Source: DATEDA01 sp963789885 | Lineage (GTDB): Bacteria > Pseudomonadota > Gammaproteobacteria > Burkholderiales > SG8-39 | DNA: 64,000 nucleotides | Assembly: GCA_963789885.1 (NCBI GenBank) | Contig: CAWBNB010000027.1 | Coordinates: 23,154-87,153, forward strand | Direction of reading: 5' to 3' | Shown: positions 8,001 to 16,140 of the stretch, piece after piece | Layout: the number at the start of each line of letters is the position of its first letter | How positions within the stretch are numbered: position 1 is the first letter of the stretch | The notes under the pieces: model-generated | The model's input: the letters and a program-made list of their open reading frames with translations, nothing else | The model's database searches: none | Told to the model about the DNA's origin: nothing | Position numbers and translations under genes: made by a program

Positions 8001-10033
8001 CAGAGATTGCTCGCAAGCTGGGCAATGCAGGGTTGCGTGCCGCCGCCTTGGCGGAACTATCTGCACGCGGTGATGCGCAAACGGCCCAGAGGCTCCAAGA
8101 CGAAGCGCTAGGGATCTCCCGTGGCGATGCACTGGTCGCGCTCCTGCCGGAACTAAGCGCGGAGGAGTTCGCGGAGGCGCTTGACGTGCTCGCAACGCGG
8201 GACTTCGAGACGCGTTCAAAGAAACTTCTCGCCGCGGCGGCAGCGCTGCCGGTTCACCTACTACCGAAGGCGTTGGATCTTGCACTGGACAGTAAGTACC
8301 AGAGCTCAGAGGTGATGGCTGCGCTCGTGGGGCGCTTCTCCCACGATGCTATCCGGATTGTGATTGACCGTCTTCGGTCCAATACGGATCGAAAAGGGCT
8401 GGGCGCGCTCGTCATCGCTCTCGCACCTCACATCCCGCCCGATGTCTTGGCCGACGCGCTCGGCGAGGCCCTCGAGTTTGTGCTGGATGTAGATGAGGGT
8501 CGCCGTTGGTCGGAAGGAAAAAGAGCTGCACTCCAGCGCGCCGCTCCATACCTTGCCGAGGACGCACTGCGCGCAATCTGTCTCGTCGAGTACGCGCGGC
8601 CGGATCAGATGCTGGCCGTTGCACCGGCACTGAAAGGCGAGATCTGGATGAAGACCCTGGCGTCCGCCATCCAGAATCTCAAAGAGTCCAGTCATCGACG
8701 TGATCAGTGGATGGACCTGCTCGAGAAGCTCGGTGAGCACGCCCCCATGCCCCTCCTGATGGAAGGGCTCCGTCAGCTCCGACAAATAGGCGATCAGGCT
8801 GAGTGCAGCCGGGCGCTACGCGTTCTGGTGCGACACCTCGACGAAGCCGCCAAGGAGAAGGTTCTGACAGTCGCGTTGGCGATACCCATGGATAGCTTCG
8901 GGTTCGCAACAGAGAGGACAAGAGCTCTCGTGGCACTCGCGCCCGATCTTTCGCCGAGACTCCGGGAGCGGGCGCTTGCGGGGGCACAGGCGCTCGAGTG
9001 GGAAGGCGATCGACTTGACCTGTGGATCGCGATGCTCCCGCTCTTTGAGGGTCGCCGCCAGCAGGATCTGGCCTGGGAGGCGTTCGAGCTTGCGCGCAAG
9101 GCCGAGATGCTCGAGAAGTATATCGACCGGATCACTGCCGTTCTCGACGAGACGCACCTGGAGGAGGCAGGCAAGGTCATCGCGCGTGAATCGCAGAAAG
9201 CGGCGGAACGCGCGAGATCCTTGGTGTCTGTGGCGCGCCGGATATCCGGATCTGAGCGCATTGGGTTGCTGCAGCAAGCGGTCGAGAGCGCAAGAGAGGT
9301 CAAGCGTAAACTGGATCGCCGTCGGCTCTTCCAGGATCTTGCGCCCCATCTACCTGAGTCGCTCCGAGGCACGATCGAGGAACTGGCGGACTGGCAGCCT
9401 GAGGCGAAGGAGGTCGCGGCACCGTCGTCGCGTCCCGAGGTCGAGATGGATATCGACGGAGCACTCGCAGCCGCGCGAGGCATCAACGATCGGCTTGTGC
9501 GGGGAACGAGGCTCGCCGGGCTTGTCGAGCGGGTGCCAGAGACCGCGCGTGCCGCCCTTGTGGATGAGTGCTTCCAGGATATCGAAAAAGCGTATCGAGA
9601 GGAGCGGATATCGGAACGGTTTACCTGGTGGGAGCTCGAGGACACTCTGCGGCCGCTTGCGCGCTGGGGATCCTCCACCGTGCACCGAGCCCTTCTCGAG
9701 TTCGCTTCAAGCGTTGCCGATCCGAACGAGCGGGCGCGCGCGCTGGCAGCCCTTTCTCGCCATACGGATCGCACGACGCGCGAGAAAGCTCTAATCGAGG
9801 CCTTTCGTGCGACTAACTCGATCGGCTTCCTCATCCCCGACCTTGGAGAGCTGGATGACGCCTCTAAGCGCTTGCTTTGGCCGCACGCACTTGTGGCTCT
9901 GGACTCAGGGTCCCGGGCGGAATGCGTCGGTGGACTGGTGCGCCTCCTGGCCCCCCTCTGCCCAATCGGGGAGGTCGCAGGCCCCAGGGTCGCCGGGAAG
10001 ACGATTCTCGAGGCGGTGAGTTGGTGGCCGTAG
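5054..10033 (+). CDS. Trypsin-like protease / NB-ARC STAND NTPase with alpha-solenoid repeats
   Basis: 1659 residues from the ATG at 5054; the frame is open from a TTG at 4964, but that would overlap the upstream gene. Residues 1-200 are a trypsin-like serine protease with full triad: His40 (TALHVV), Asp78 (KDWALL), Ser155 (GGLSGGPC). Residues about 225-550 are an NB-ARC NTPase: P-loop GAAGSGKTT (257-265), Walker B LLVIDDAW (339-346), TTR (366-368), GHLPLAL (419-425), and LHD (545-547) in place of MHD. The remaining roughly 1100 residues are helical repeats with recurring LAP-L and RA-AL motifs, no transmembrane segment: a likely ligand sensor. The architecture matches STAND conflict proteins (Avs/NLR-like) in which ligand binding oligomerises the NTPase and unleashes an effector, here a protease. 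Paired with the upstream metallophosphoesterase. Confidence 0.88.
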   Translation: MITSTLTDAIARIEVYAGKELRQRGTGFLVDAGHAVTALHVVADRSVSPPAQYGTRVVLRFGDDSTEATVLLYDTAKDWALLGLKTARKVQPIALARLDRPVDRCWMWGFAELNALNGKTFTGEILRVDAAFGDRSPMLEIDSRNAQGAPIGGLSGGPCFVQGRAIGLVQANLEEGRRNIAGALYALPIEVVVAGCRDLLPTLEVLELEWLRPDAPHQAERPPAWFVETPRVGEIAERIAATLHDRAKLHAPIVIWGAAGSGKTTIAAAVSAAIEHLFPDGTLWTTLGRSEERADAVHRGSLLTKLGAWVQEFDRAFVASSIDVCSRHMRSLLADRRCLLVIDDAWDPDAVEPFLVAGAKCRTIITTRRRDIAEALGGEVFEQRELEREQSLALLAARLGRPLPESEREMAARTAQIVGHLPLALVHVATAVGRGKAWSEIAQDLGAEVSRLESIEPLANLRRSDTGLEAVLNLSLKGLLDYRNGDRLHAAFAWLGVTPEDADLPVAAVAQLWETDPVQGGSWLEILWNDALLTRATGEPRAYRLHDLWLDRARRLLTTAAPGGYGISLPKAHGAVLDRYSKLCSRPNAWWTVPDDGYIFDRLAWHLVGANRSEALHTLLAAETADGGNGWFQARERTHQLDRYVSDIDVAWKALDLSEDDVLTTERQLRYSLAIASLNSSAANIPAGWIVRLVAEKAWKSREAVLHALRIGDHASRARALSGLLPHLDDSERSWATRSAVRAAFTWGQVGDSSDTWLRERLPELLGPLGRWMNAALYREVLDVLFAQEAPMAALSALAPTLAEADVPRVLEFALKRGYDADTGKLLRAIKPRLAATELESLVKGTALGAEAAPENSSSRALKEFQLHLELLVVADLPARAPEVQCLAALLPFADWRGPELVSTIVDRASIDTPLTPLVDAALAVKNSYVRTRLLEELAPRLTGPDVRHVLASLDAPMVDSVRSSMLSALRAGLPTDLVLPAAEIARKLGNAGLRAAALAELSARGDAQTAQRLQDEALGISRGDALVALLPELSAEEFAEALDVLATRDFETRSKKLLAAAAALPVHLLPKALDLALDSKYQSSEVMAALVGRFSHDAIRIVIDRLRSNTDRKGLGALVIALAPHIPPDVLADALGEALEFVLDVDEGRRWSEGKRAALQRAAPYLAEDALRAICLVEYARPDQMLAVAPALKGEIWMKTLASAIQNLKESSHRRDQWMDLLEKLGEHAPMPLLMEGLRQLRQIGDQAECSRALRVLVRHLDEAAKEKVLTVALAIPMDSFGFATERTRALVALAPDLSPRLRERALAGAQALEWEGDRLDLWIAMLPLFEGRRQQDLAWEAFELARKAEMLEKYIDRITAVLDETHLEEAGKVIARESQKAAERARSLVSVARRISGSERIGLLQQAVESAREVKRKLDRRRLFQDLAPHLPESLRGTIEELADWQPEAKEVAAPSSRPEVEMDIDGALAAARGINDRLVRGTRLAGLVERVPETARAALVDECFQDIEKAYREERISERFTWWELEDTLRPLARWGSSTVHRALLEFASSVADPNERARALAALSRHTDRTTREKALIEAFRATNSIGFLIPDLGELDDASKRLLWPHALVALDSGSRAECVGGLVRLLAPLCPIGEVAGPRVAGKTILEAVSWWP

Positions 10034-10060
10034 GCTGTGCGTTAGGCTGACTGTCGACTT

Positions 10061-10117
10061 GACCTGGCGCTTAAGCCAGTTCACCCAGGTCGCTCGCCGA
10101 GCAGACACTGCTCGGCG
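10061..10117 (+). terminator. Inverted repeats after the STAND gene
   Basis: Two dyads follow the stop at 10033: gacctgg (10061-10067) with ccaggtc (10085-10091), and cgccgagca (10095-10103) with tgctcggcg (10109-10117) around a 5-base loop. No T-tract follows, so if this ends transcription it is not a canonical intrinsic terminator. Confidence 0.35.
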
Positions 10118-10155
10118 TCGCGCACACCGGACCGAAGTCCCCGAAACAGACTTTC

Positions 10156-10555
10156 AGTAAACGGCGGCGGCAACGAACGAGGGGAGCGGTAGCAACTTCA
10201 TATTTCCCGTGGGCGAAGTTCCACCGGACATGCCAAGTGCCTTCGATACGCTCAGCGGCGTGCCCGTTCCGTTGTCGGATTTCAGGAACTGACGCGGATC
10301 CCGATCATCGTCTTCTACGGCGACAACATTCCCGCCCGGCCGACGAAGTTGCCTGCCCAGGACAGCTGGCGGGTGCGTCTCGAAATGGCTCGGTTGTGGA
10401 GGGACGCCGTCAACCGGCACGGGGGTGATGTCACCCTCATCCATCTTCCCGAGATCGCCATCAGGGGCAACACCCACTTCGCGTTTTCCGATCTGAACAA
10501 CGTCCAGATCGCCGATCGGGTGCCAAAGTTTCTGGCAGACAAGGGTTTGGACTGA
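10156..10555 (+). pseudogene. alpha/beta-hydrolase, C-terminal remnant
   Basis: Two frames joined by a frameshift near 10285 give a continuous esterase-like sequence: FPVGEVPPDMPSAFDTLSG, VPVPLSDF, then ELTRIPIIVFYGDNIP, WRVRLEMARLWRDAVNRHGG, DVTLIHLPEIAIRGNTHFAF, SDLNNVQIADRVPKFL, stop at 10553-10555. The late Asp region (YGDN) and the His in GNTHF fit the C-terminal part of the catalytic triad of a secreted esterase family. The nucleophile half and start are missing, so it is a truncated relic next to the island's left boundary. Confidence 0.65.
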
Positions 10556-10772
10556 GCTGAACTGTCGCGCGTGTCCCGAACCAGTCGGCCAAAGGTCGCG
10601 CGACGGCCGCGTCGCCTGATCTGCAAGAGACGGCTGCGACCATCACCTGGTGCAGAACCGGCCGTATCATTCACGAACGATGATCGTCGCCAAATCAAGG
10701 CTTTATCGTCCACATCCGGCACATTGAATGATACAGGTCGTGGTGTCCATCTAGCTGATTCGTAGTCAGAAA

Positions 10773-10817
10773 CTACGAACCAGAGGGTCGTGGGTTCAAA
10801 TCCTGCCGGGCGCGCCA
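10773..10817 (+). repeat. Left att-type direct repeat (3' part of tRNA-Arg ACG)
   Basis: 45 bases identical to 56010-56054. Read as tRNA: anticodon loop CTACGAA (anticodon ACG), stem CCAGA, variable GGGTC, T-stem GTGGG with loop TTCAAAT and CCTGC, acceptor CGGGCGC, discriminator G, CCA. The sequence upstream cannot form the matching 5' half, so this is not a complete tRNA gene. It is the typical crossover segment used by tyrosine integrases at tRNA genes and marks the left edge of the island. Confidence 0.85.
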
Positions 10818-10824
10818 AAATTCA

Positions 10825-10862
10825 AGCACTTGGAACCCCAAAACCAAGTGCTCTTCTTTCTT
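10825..10862 (+). terminator. Rho-independent terminator after the left tRNA fragment
   Basis: agcacttgg (10825-10833) pairs perfectly with ccaagtgct (10844-10852) around an A/C-rich loop, followed by the pyrimidine run cttctttctt. It would end transcription entering the island from the left. Confidence 0.7.
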
Positions 10863-11040
10863 GCGCGACCCCTGCGCGACTAGTTATCCACAGCTGCGCA
10901 AGTTTTTTCTTCTCGCTGGCACCCGGTCTATAGCTTTTTAGGCGTTCGCGACCCGCGCCGTCACCTGCGGAATTGCCCCAAGATCGCGCATCTCCTGGTC
11001 GATTGCACGGCGTTTCATCTTTTCTCCTTGGAAGATTCGA

Positions 11041-11772
11041 TCAGAAAACGTAAGCCAGGCCGCTGACCAGAAGCACGCCCAAGAGAACGCGCCGGAACTG
11101 GCCGTCGCTCACCCGGCCGAAGAGCGCGAGACCGGCGAGCGTGCCCGTCGCGAGGGGCGCGAGCGAGCGTAGGACCTCGGGTCCGAGCGTGGTCGGGATT
11201 CCGCGCTCGACGGCGAGAAAGGTGAGCGCCGCGACCTGCATCGCGGTGATGTAGGGCTGGACGACGCCCCTCTGGGAGCCTTTCTCGAGCCCGCGCAGGT
11301 CGCACCAAACCGTGGGAATCGCACCCGGCATCGCGGTGACACCGCCGACTAACCCGCCCACCAGCCCGACGAGAAAGTCATAACGCGTTCCGGTCACGTT
11401 CCTGAAAGGGTGGACGGTGGGACGCAGGAGCATGTAGGCGGCATACGCGGCCAGGAAAACCCCGAACCCAAGGCGAAACAGGGCCGGGTCCGCGTTCAAG
11501 AGCACATACAGCGCCGCGGGCAGCCCGGACAGCCCGCCGAGGATGAGTCTCAGACTGCCGCGCCATTCGATATGGCGGCGCAGGGAGAAGAGGCTCACGC
11601 CCTGCACGAGCACGCTGCAAACCATCATCAGCGGCACCGCCTCGCGCGGCGGCATCACATGCAGCAGCACGGCTCCGGCCACCGCTGAGAATGCGAATCC
11701 GGTGAATCCGGAGACGATGGCGCCGCCGAAAATGCCCAGCGCTATGAATAGTTGCGGGAGGTCATCGGGCAC
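11041..11772 (-). CDS. TauE/SafE-family membrane permease
   Basis: 243 residues, GTG start at 11770-11772 with AGGTGG upstream. Hydrophobic throughout with 7-8 predicted helices. It shows the TauE/SafE signature: an N-terminal GGAIVSGFTGFAFSAVAGAV segment and an internal repeat LVGLVGGLVGGVTAMPGAIP followed by W-DLRGLEKGSQRG. Family members are inner-membrane anion exporters (sulfite, sulfonates, other organic anions); the substrate here is unknown. It is the first intact gene inside the left repeat and is not obviously linked to the T6SS. Confidence 0.85.
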   Translation of the reverse strand: MPDDLPQLFIALGIFGGAIVSGFTGFAFSAVAGAVLLHVMPPREAVPLMMVCSVLVQGVSLFSLRRHIEWRGSLRLILGGLSGLPAALYVLLNADPALFRLGFGVFLAAYAAYMLLRPTVHPFRNVTGTRYDFLVGLVGGLVGGVTAMPGAIPTVWCDLRGLEKGSQRGVVQPYITAMQVAALTFLAVERGIPTTLGPEVLRSLAPLATGTLAGLALFGRVSDGQFRRVLLGVLLVSGLAYVF

Positions 11773-11987
11773 GATCCACCTATCCTCTCTGGCGAATGGG
11801 CTGCGTTGCGGACTACGCTGCGTTGCGCCGGCGGGCTGAGCATCTCTGCCAGGCTGCGCGTAGCCTAGTGGAGGGCTGTATCAGGAAAATTTCGCCGCAG
11901 GGCCGTTTTTGTTTCTCTTTTGTATCGCGGAGCCGAAGCGTGATGAGGCCCGCGCCCCAGACGCCGGGGAACGCGCAGCGGCGGGCG

Positions 11988-12190
11988 GCTACTTTTGCAG
12001 GAAGGCGCGGATCGCTTCGCCGGCCTTGGCGACGTCCAGCACCCGGTCGCGGTGCCCGCCGTCCCGTCGATCTCGAACTCCTCGACGTGCGTGCCCTGGG
12101 CTTTCAGCGTCGCGACCATCTTCCGGGTGTAGTCAGCAGATCCGACTTGGCGGGAATGGCGAGTACCTTCGCCTTGATTCCTGCCACGTG
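11988..12190 (-). pseudogene. alpha/beta-hydrolase (homoserine acetyltransferase-like) C-terminal remnant
   Basis: Leftward fragments in two or three frames read GIKAKVLAIPAKSDLL, then RKMVATLKAQGTHVEEFEID, then GHRDRVLDVAKAGEAIRAFL and a stop. This resembles the C-terminal end of homoserine O-acetyltransferase-like alpha/beta hydrolases (late Asp in SDLL, His in GHRD). Frame changes and the missing N-terminus make it a relic. Confidence 0.5.
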
Positions 12191-12265
12191 TGCTCCGCAA
12201 ATACTCGATCGGCGCTGCTCTGAGCGTTTTGAGGGATCTGGACTTCGCTATGGCATGATCGGCGG

Positions 12266-13357
12266 GTGATTGCGCTGCTCAAAATCACCCGTCAACTGCT
12301 GGCGGACGTGCTGTGGTTCGCCATCGTGGCATTGCGGCCCACGCGCGTCGTCGCCGCTGAGAACCTGTTTCTGCGCCGCCAACTCGCGATGTACGTGGAG
12401 CGCGGCGTGAAACCGCGCCGGCCGGATGCGGCGACCCGAGTGAGTCTCGCCCTGCTATCCAAGCTGTTCGACTGGCGCCCTTCGTTGATCGTAGTACGTC
12501 CCGACACACTCATTCGGTGGCATCGCGCGGGCTTTCGGCGGCTGTGGCGCTGCAAGTCGCGCCCGGGGCGCCCGCCCATTCCGCTTGAACTTCGTCGACT
12601 GATTCGGCGCATGGCGATTGAGAATCCGCTCTGGGGTGAAGAGCGCATCGCCAATGAGCTACGCCTCAAGCTCGGCGTTCGCGTCTCGCCTCGCACAGTG
12701 AGAAAGTACATGCCGAAGCGCCCGCCCGGCCAGCCGCGTGGCGATCAGCTCTGGGCGACGTTCCTGCGAAACCACGCCAAGGCGATCATCGCCTGTGACT
12801 TCTTCGTGGCGGTGACCGCGACCTTTCGGCTGCTGTATGTCTTCGTGCTCATTCATCACGGATCTCGCCGGCTGGTTCACTTCAATGTCACGGCACACCC
12901 GACCGCGGCCTGGACGCTACAGCAACTGAGGGAGGCGATCGCTTTCGAAGACGGCTATCGCTATCACATTCACGATCGGGACCGCATCTTCGCCAGAGAC
13001 CTGGATGAATCCCTCAAGGGCTTCGGATTGAGAATACTGAAATCGCCGCTGCAGAGTCCGATGGCGAATGCCGTGTGCGAACGGCTGATCGGCACAATGC
13101 GGCGCGAGTGCCTGGACTGGCTGATTCCGATCTCAGAGCCACACCTGCGGTCGATTCTGAAAATCTGGGCGAGCCATTACAACAAGTCGCGTCCTCACAT
13201 GGCGCTCGGACCCGGCGTGCCCGACCCGCCGTCAAGATCTGCCGTATTCCCGACTGAGCAATCTCGACATCGGATAGCCGAGGGCTTCGTCTTGCTCGCA
13301 AAAGCGGTGCTGGGTGGACTGCATCATGAGTATTTACTCGTGCCTGCGGTCGCGTGA
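12266..13357 (+). CDS. Integrase-core (DDE) transposase, apparently intact
   Basis: 363 residues, GTG start at 12266. The N-terminal helical part (VVAAENLFLRRQLAMYVERG) is typical of stand-alone integrase-core transposases; HTH_21-like middle (IENPLWGEERIANELRL, VSPRTVRKYMPKR). The rve domain has its first Asp in AIIACDFFVAV, second in HIHDRDRIFARDL, and Glu in NAVCERLIGTMRRECLDW, ending with ASHYNKSRPHMALGPGVPDP. Length and motifs are complete. It belongs to the same broad class as the decayed copies at 2440-3433, about 13575, and the interrupted copy at 52.8-55.3 kb. Confidence 0.88.
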   Translation: MIALLKITRQLLADVLWFAIVALRPTRVVAAENLFLRRQLAMYVERGVKPRRPDAATRVSLALLSKLFDWRPSLIVVRPDTLIRWHRAGFRRLWRCKSRPGRPPIPLELRRLIRRMAIENPLWGEERIANELRLKLGVRVSPRTVRKYMPKRPPGQPRGDQLWATFLRNHAKAIIACDFFVAVTATFRLLYVFVLIHHGSRRLVHFNVTAHPTAAWTLQQLREAIAFEDGYRYHIHDRDRIFARDLDESLKGFGLRILKSPLQSPMANAVCERLIGTMRRECLDWLIPISEPHLRSILKIWASHYNKSRPHMALGPGVPDPPSRSAVFPTEQSRHRIAEGFVLLAKAVLGGLHHEYLLVPAVA

Positions 13358-13574
13358 TCGGGTATTTGCGCACCACAAGAGTTCGCGGCGCAGGACAAGA
13401 TTCTCAGCTTCAATCGACCGTCTGGGTCTGACCGAAAGCAGCGCCAAGCCGACAAAGTCGGCCAGCAATAAGAGGACGATCCGAGCGAAGGCGATCACGC
13501 GCTCATCATGCCACCGGAGTCCGGGGCGTCGTCAACCCGAAGCTGCCGATCGCATAATTGCGGACCACAGCTCG

Positions 13575-13720
13575 CTGCATAGATCCCGGCTCTCATTACC
13601 GGTCGAGATCGTCGCTTTGCGACATCAGCTGGTGGTCTAATCAGCGATCCGTGCGATGGCCGCATCTTCGTCCTGCCGACCGTGTCCGAGTAGACGAGGG
13701 CAGGCTACCGTCCGTACGCC
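13575..13720 (+). pseudogene. N-terminal scrap of an integrase-core transposase
   Basis: Two frames spell SRLSLPVEIVALRHQLVV and then NQRSVRWPHLRPADRV, matching the N-terminal leader of integrase-core transposases (HRSRLSLQ-EILALRHQL ... R-RLR-ADR). Only about 45 residues with a frameshift survive. The rest of the 13358-13832 stretch holds nothing I recognise. Confidence 0.5.
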
Positions 13721-13832
13721 AAACGAATGAGGCTCGCGAGTGCTGAAAGACCTCATAATCCGGACTCGTTGTGGTCCGGTGCGTGGGGAATCGCAGAACG
13801 TCCACGGGCGCACGTGGTCGGGAGGACAGCGA

Positions 13833-15581
13833 GTGGCTCGTGTGTGGAATGCTCTCTGGATATTGCTTGTCCTGCTCACGCAAGCGGCGGCCGCGCAGGC
13901 GCCCGAGAACGGACGCAACGGGCTCGACCCGCGGCGCGGCGCAGATCCCGATCGCCCCTTGAGCCCTAGCGAATACTGGCATACAGGCGACGAGCGCAAC
14001 CCCAGCGAACCGTTCATGCCGCGGATGATCACGGGGTCAGACCCCGGCCTAAGTCCCAGCGAGCTTTGGCATGCGGACGACAGCGCGCGCGGCCCCATCG
14101 AACCGCTCACCGCGCAGGAGGCTCCGGCGCCGGAACTGTTCGTGCCGCAGATGGGCACGGCACCGGAACTCCACCCCGGGGCCACCACCCCGCGAACGAC
14201 CGGGCCGCGCGAACAGTTTGCGACAAAGCATGCCCGGTATGTGCCGGTGTCGTGGGAAGAACTCCCCGGATGGCGCGAGGCCGCGACGCTGGGAGCGTGG
14301 AGCGCATTCGCCCAGGGTTGCGCGATTCTCAGTCGTCGTGAGGCATGGCGAGAAACCTGCGAACGCGCGTCCGTCTTGCGACCCGCTACCGCCGCCGTGG
14401 CCCGCGAATTCTTCGAGCGTGAGTTTGAAGCGTTTCAGATACGGACTGTCGACCTCGCGGACACGGGGACCCTGACCGGATACTACGAGCCCTCGCTCGA
14501 CGGGAGTCGGGTTCGCACCGTGCGCTTCCGGCACCCCGTCTACGCCGCACCCGAGGACCTCCTTTTCCTCGACGCACGGCTAGTGGCCAGCCGCCGCCCC
14601 CCCGCCTACGTCCGGCTCGACGGACGCGATGTCGTACCCTTGGACGAAAACGCCTCCCCCACGTCGCGCAACGGCGACCCGAAGGTGTACCGGCTGGCGG
14701 TCGCCGCGATCCCCGCGAGCCTGCGCGACGGGAAGATCCGCGTCCGACGCAGCGGCGATCGCATCGTTCCGTACTTCACTCGCCAGGAAATCGAGCGGAA
14801 TGGACTCGCCGCGGCTCGGCCGATCGCCTGGGTGGACGATGCGGACCTGCTGTACGCCCTGCACGTCGAGGGCTCGGGGCGGATCAGGTTGGCCAACGGC
14901 GAGATCCTGCGCGTTGCCTTTGCCGAACAGAATGGCCATCGCTTCCGGCCCACCGTGTTCGTCGAACCGGCGCAAGCCGCGCGAGCCCATGACGCGAGCG
15001 GAAAGTCGCGATCGGCGTCGACGCCGTCAGGTAGTCCCGGTCTCCAGCGCGTCGTCGACTTCGTCCTTTCTCCAGCGGCCGCGTCGGAGAGTGCGACGAC
15101 GGTGAGGACGCCCGACCAATCCTATCCGCGGCCCCCTTCCGAAGGACCACGCGTGGTGGTCTCGAGCGCGACCGATCCAAGCTACGTCTTCTTCCGGCAG
15201 ATCCCGAACACCGATTCGGGGCCGCCGGGGGCAATGGGCGTGCCGCTCACCGCGGGGTCGTCGCTCGCCGTGGATCCGCGGGTCACGCCGCTCGGTGCGC
15301 CGGTGTTTGTTGCCGCGCGGCAGTCGGGCTCGAGGGACACGGTGAACCGCCTCATGGTCGCTCAAGATACCGGCGGCGCCATCCGCGGGGCGCTGCGTGC
15401 GGATTACTTCTTGGGGTCCGGGCCGGCGGCGGGAGCGACGGCCATGCGAATGAAGGACGAGCTGCGAATGTGGGTCCTGCTGCCGAAGCAGTTCGCGATC
15501 GCATCGGGACACGCGGCGAGTGCGCGCGGCTCCGGCGGAGCAAATTGCTTGCTTTGGGATCCGGAGTTCTGTAACGACTAG
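13833..15581 (+). CDS. mltA: Membrane-bound lytic transglycosylase A (MltA family)
   Basis: 582 residues from a GTG at 13833 with GGAGG eight bases upstream; the signal peptide is VARVWNALWILLVLLTQAAA-AQA, with no clear lipobox Cys. MltA domain: TGYYEPSLDGSR, HPVYAAPEDLLFLD, VPYFTRQEIERNG, LLYALHVEGSGRIRLANG; then a 3D domain VPLTAGSSLAVDPRVTPLGAPVF, VAQDTGGAIRGALRADYF with the catalytic-type Asp residues. It cleaves peptidoglycan glycan strands to 1,6-anhydro products in the periplasm. Odd features: a disordered N-terminus with a duplicated LSPSE-WH--D motif (about 13960 and 14055) and a Pro/Ser-rich insert before the 3D domain. Lying next to the tss cluster, it may open the wall for the T6SS trans-envelope complex (inference). 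Confidence 0.9.
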   Translation: MARVWNALWILLVLLTQAAAAQAPENGRNGLDPRRGADPDRPLSPSEYWHTGDERNPSEPFMPRMITGSDPGLSPSELWHADDSARGPIEPLTAQEAPAPELFVPQMGTAPELHPGATTPRTTGPREQFATKHARYVPVSWEELPGWREAATLGAWSAFAQGCAILSRREAWRETCERASVLRPATAAVAREFFEREFEAFQIRTVDLADTGTLTGYYEPSLDGSRVRTVRFRHPVYAAPEDLLFLDARLVASRRPPAYVRLDGRDVVPLDENASPTSRNGDPKVYRLAVAAIPASLRDGKIRVRRSGDRIVPYFTRQEIERNGLAAARPIAWVDDADLLYALHVEGSGRIRLANGEILRVAFAEQNGHRFRPTVFVEPAQAARAHDASGKSRSASTPSGSPGLQRVVDFVLSPAAASESATTVRTPDQSYPRPPSEGPRVVVSSATDPSYVFFRQIPNTDSGPPGAMGVPLTAGSSLAVDPRVTPLGAPVFVAARQSGSRDTVNRLMVAQDTGGAIRGALRADYFLGSGPAAGATAMRMKDELRMWVLLPKQFAIASGHAASARGSGGANCLLWDPEFCND

Positions 15582-15587
15582 TAACAA

Positions 15588-16106
15588 ATGCCCGACCTGC
15601 TGGTTCGGCTCTATGACTTGCCCGAAGTGCAACCTCACATCGAGAAGTTGCGTGAACAGGGCGTGTTGATTCGCACCGCAAGGCCGTTCGAGAAACAGCA
15701 GGTCATCGGCTGGGTCTCCGATCACTTCGGAAGTCGGTGGGCGGACGAGTGCGATGCGGCCTTCGGCAATCGTCCCATCTCCTGTTTCATTGCCACGGAG
15801 AACGGCGAGATCACGGGGTTTGCCTGTTACGACAGCACTTGCAGGGACTTCTTTGGCCCCACCGGCGTCGCCCCGCACATGCGCGGCCGCGGGATAGGCA
15901 GAGCCTTGCTGCTCAGCTGTCTGCACGCGATGGCCGCGATCGGTTACGCGTATGCCGTCATCGGCGGCGTTGGTTCGGCCGAGTTCTACCGGCGCGTGGT
16001 CGCGGCGATCGAAATCGAAGGCTCTTCCCCCGGGATCTATCGTGACCGACTCAGAAGTAACGGCGCACCCGACGCCGAGTCGGGCGGAAGCTCAGGTTCG
16101 GGCTAG
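15588..16106 (+). CDS. GNAT-family N-acetyltransferase
   Basis: 172 residues. Acetyl-CoA binding motif A is GVAPHMRGRGIGRALL (about 98-113), preceded by the beta strand CFIATENGEITGFACYDST and followed by YAYAVIGGVGSAEFYRR, the usual late motif. The C-terminal 20 residues are Ser/Gly/Asp-rich and probably disordered. It sits 6 bases after mltA, so it is probably co-transcribed, and converges on tagF. The acceptor substrate is unknown. Confidence 0.82.
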   Translation: MPDLLVRLYDLPEVQPHIEKLREQGVLIRTARPFEKQQVIGWVSDHFGSRWADECDAAFGNRPISCFIATENGEITGFACYDSTCRDFFGPTGVAPHMRGRGIGRALLLSCLHAMAAIGYAYAVIGGVGSAEFYRRVVAAIEIEGSSPGIYRDRLRSNGAPDAESGGSSGSG

Positions 16107-16140
16107 CCTTGTGCCGAGTTGCTAGCCGACTTGCGTTCGG

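Noticed and set aside
10740..10817. Complete tRNA gene at the left repeat
   Set aside because: The bases before the anticodon loop do not form the acceptor, D arm or 5' anticodon stem; only the 3' segment is tRNA-like.
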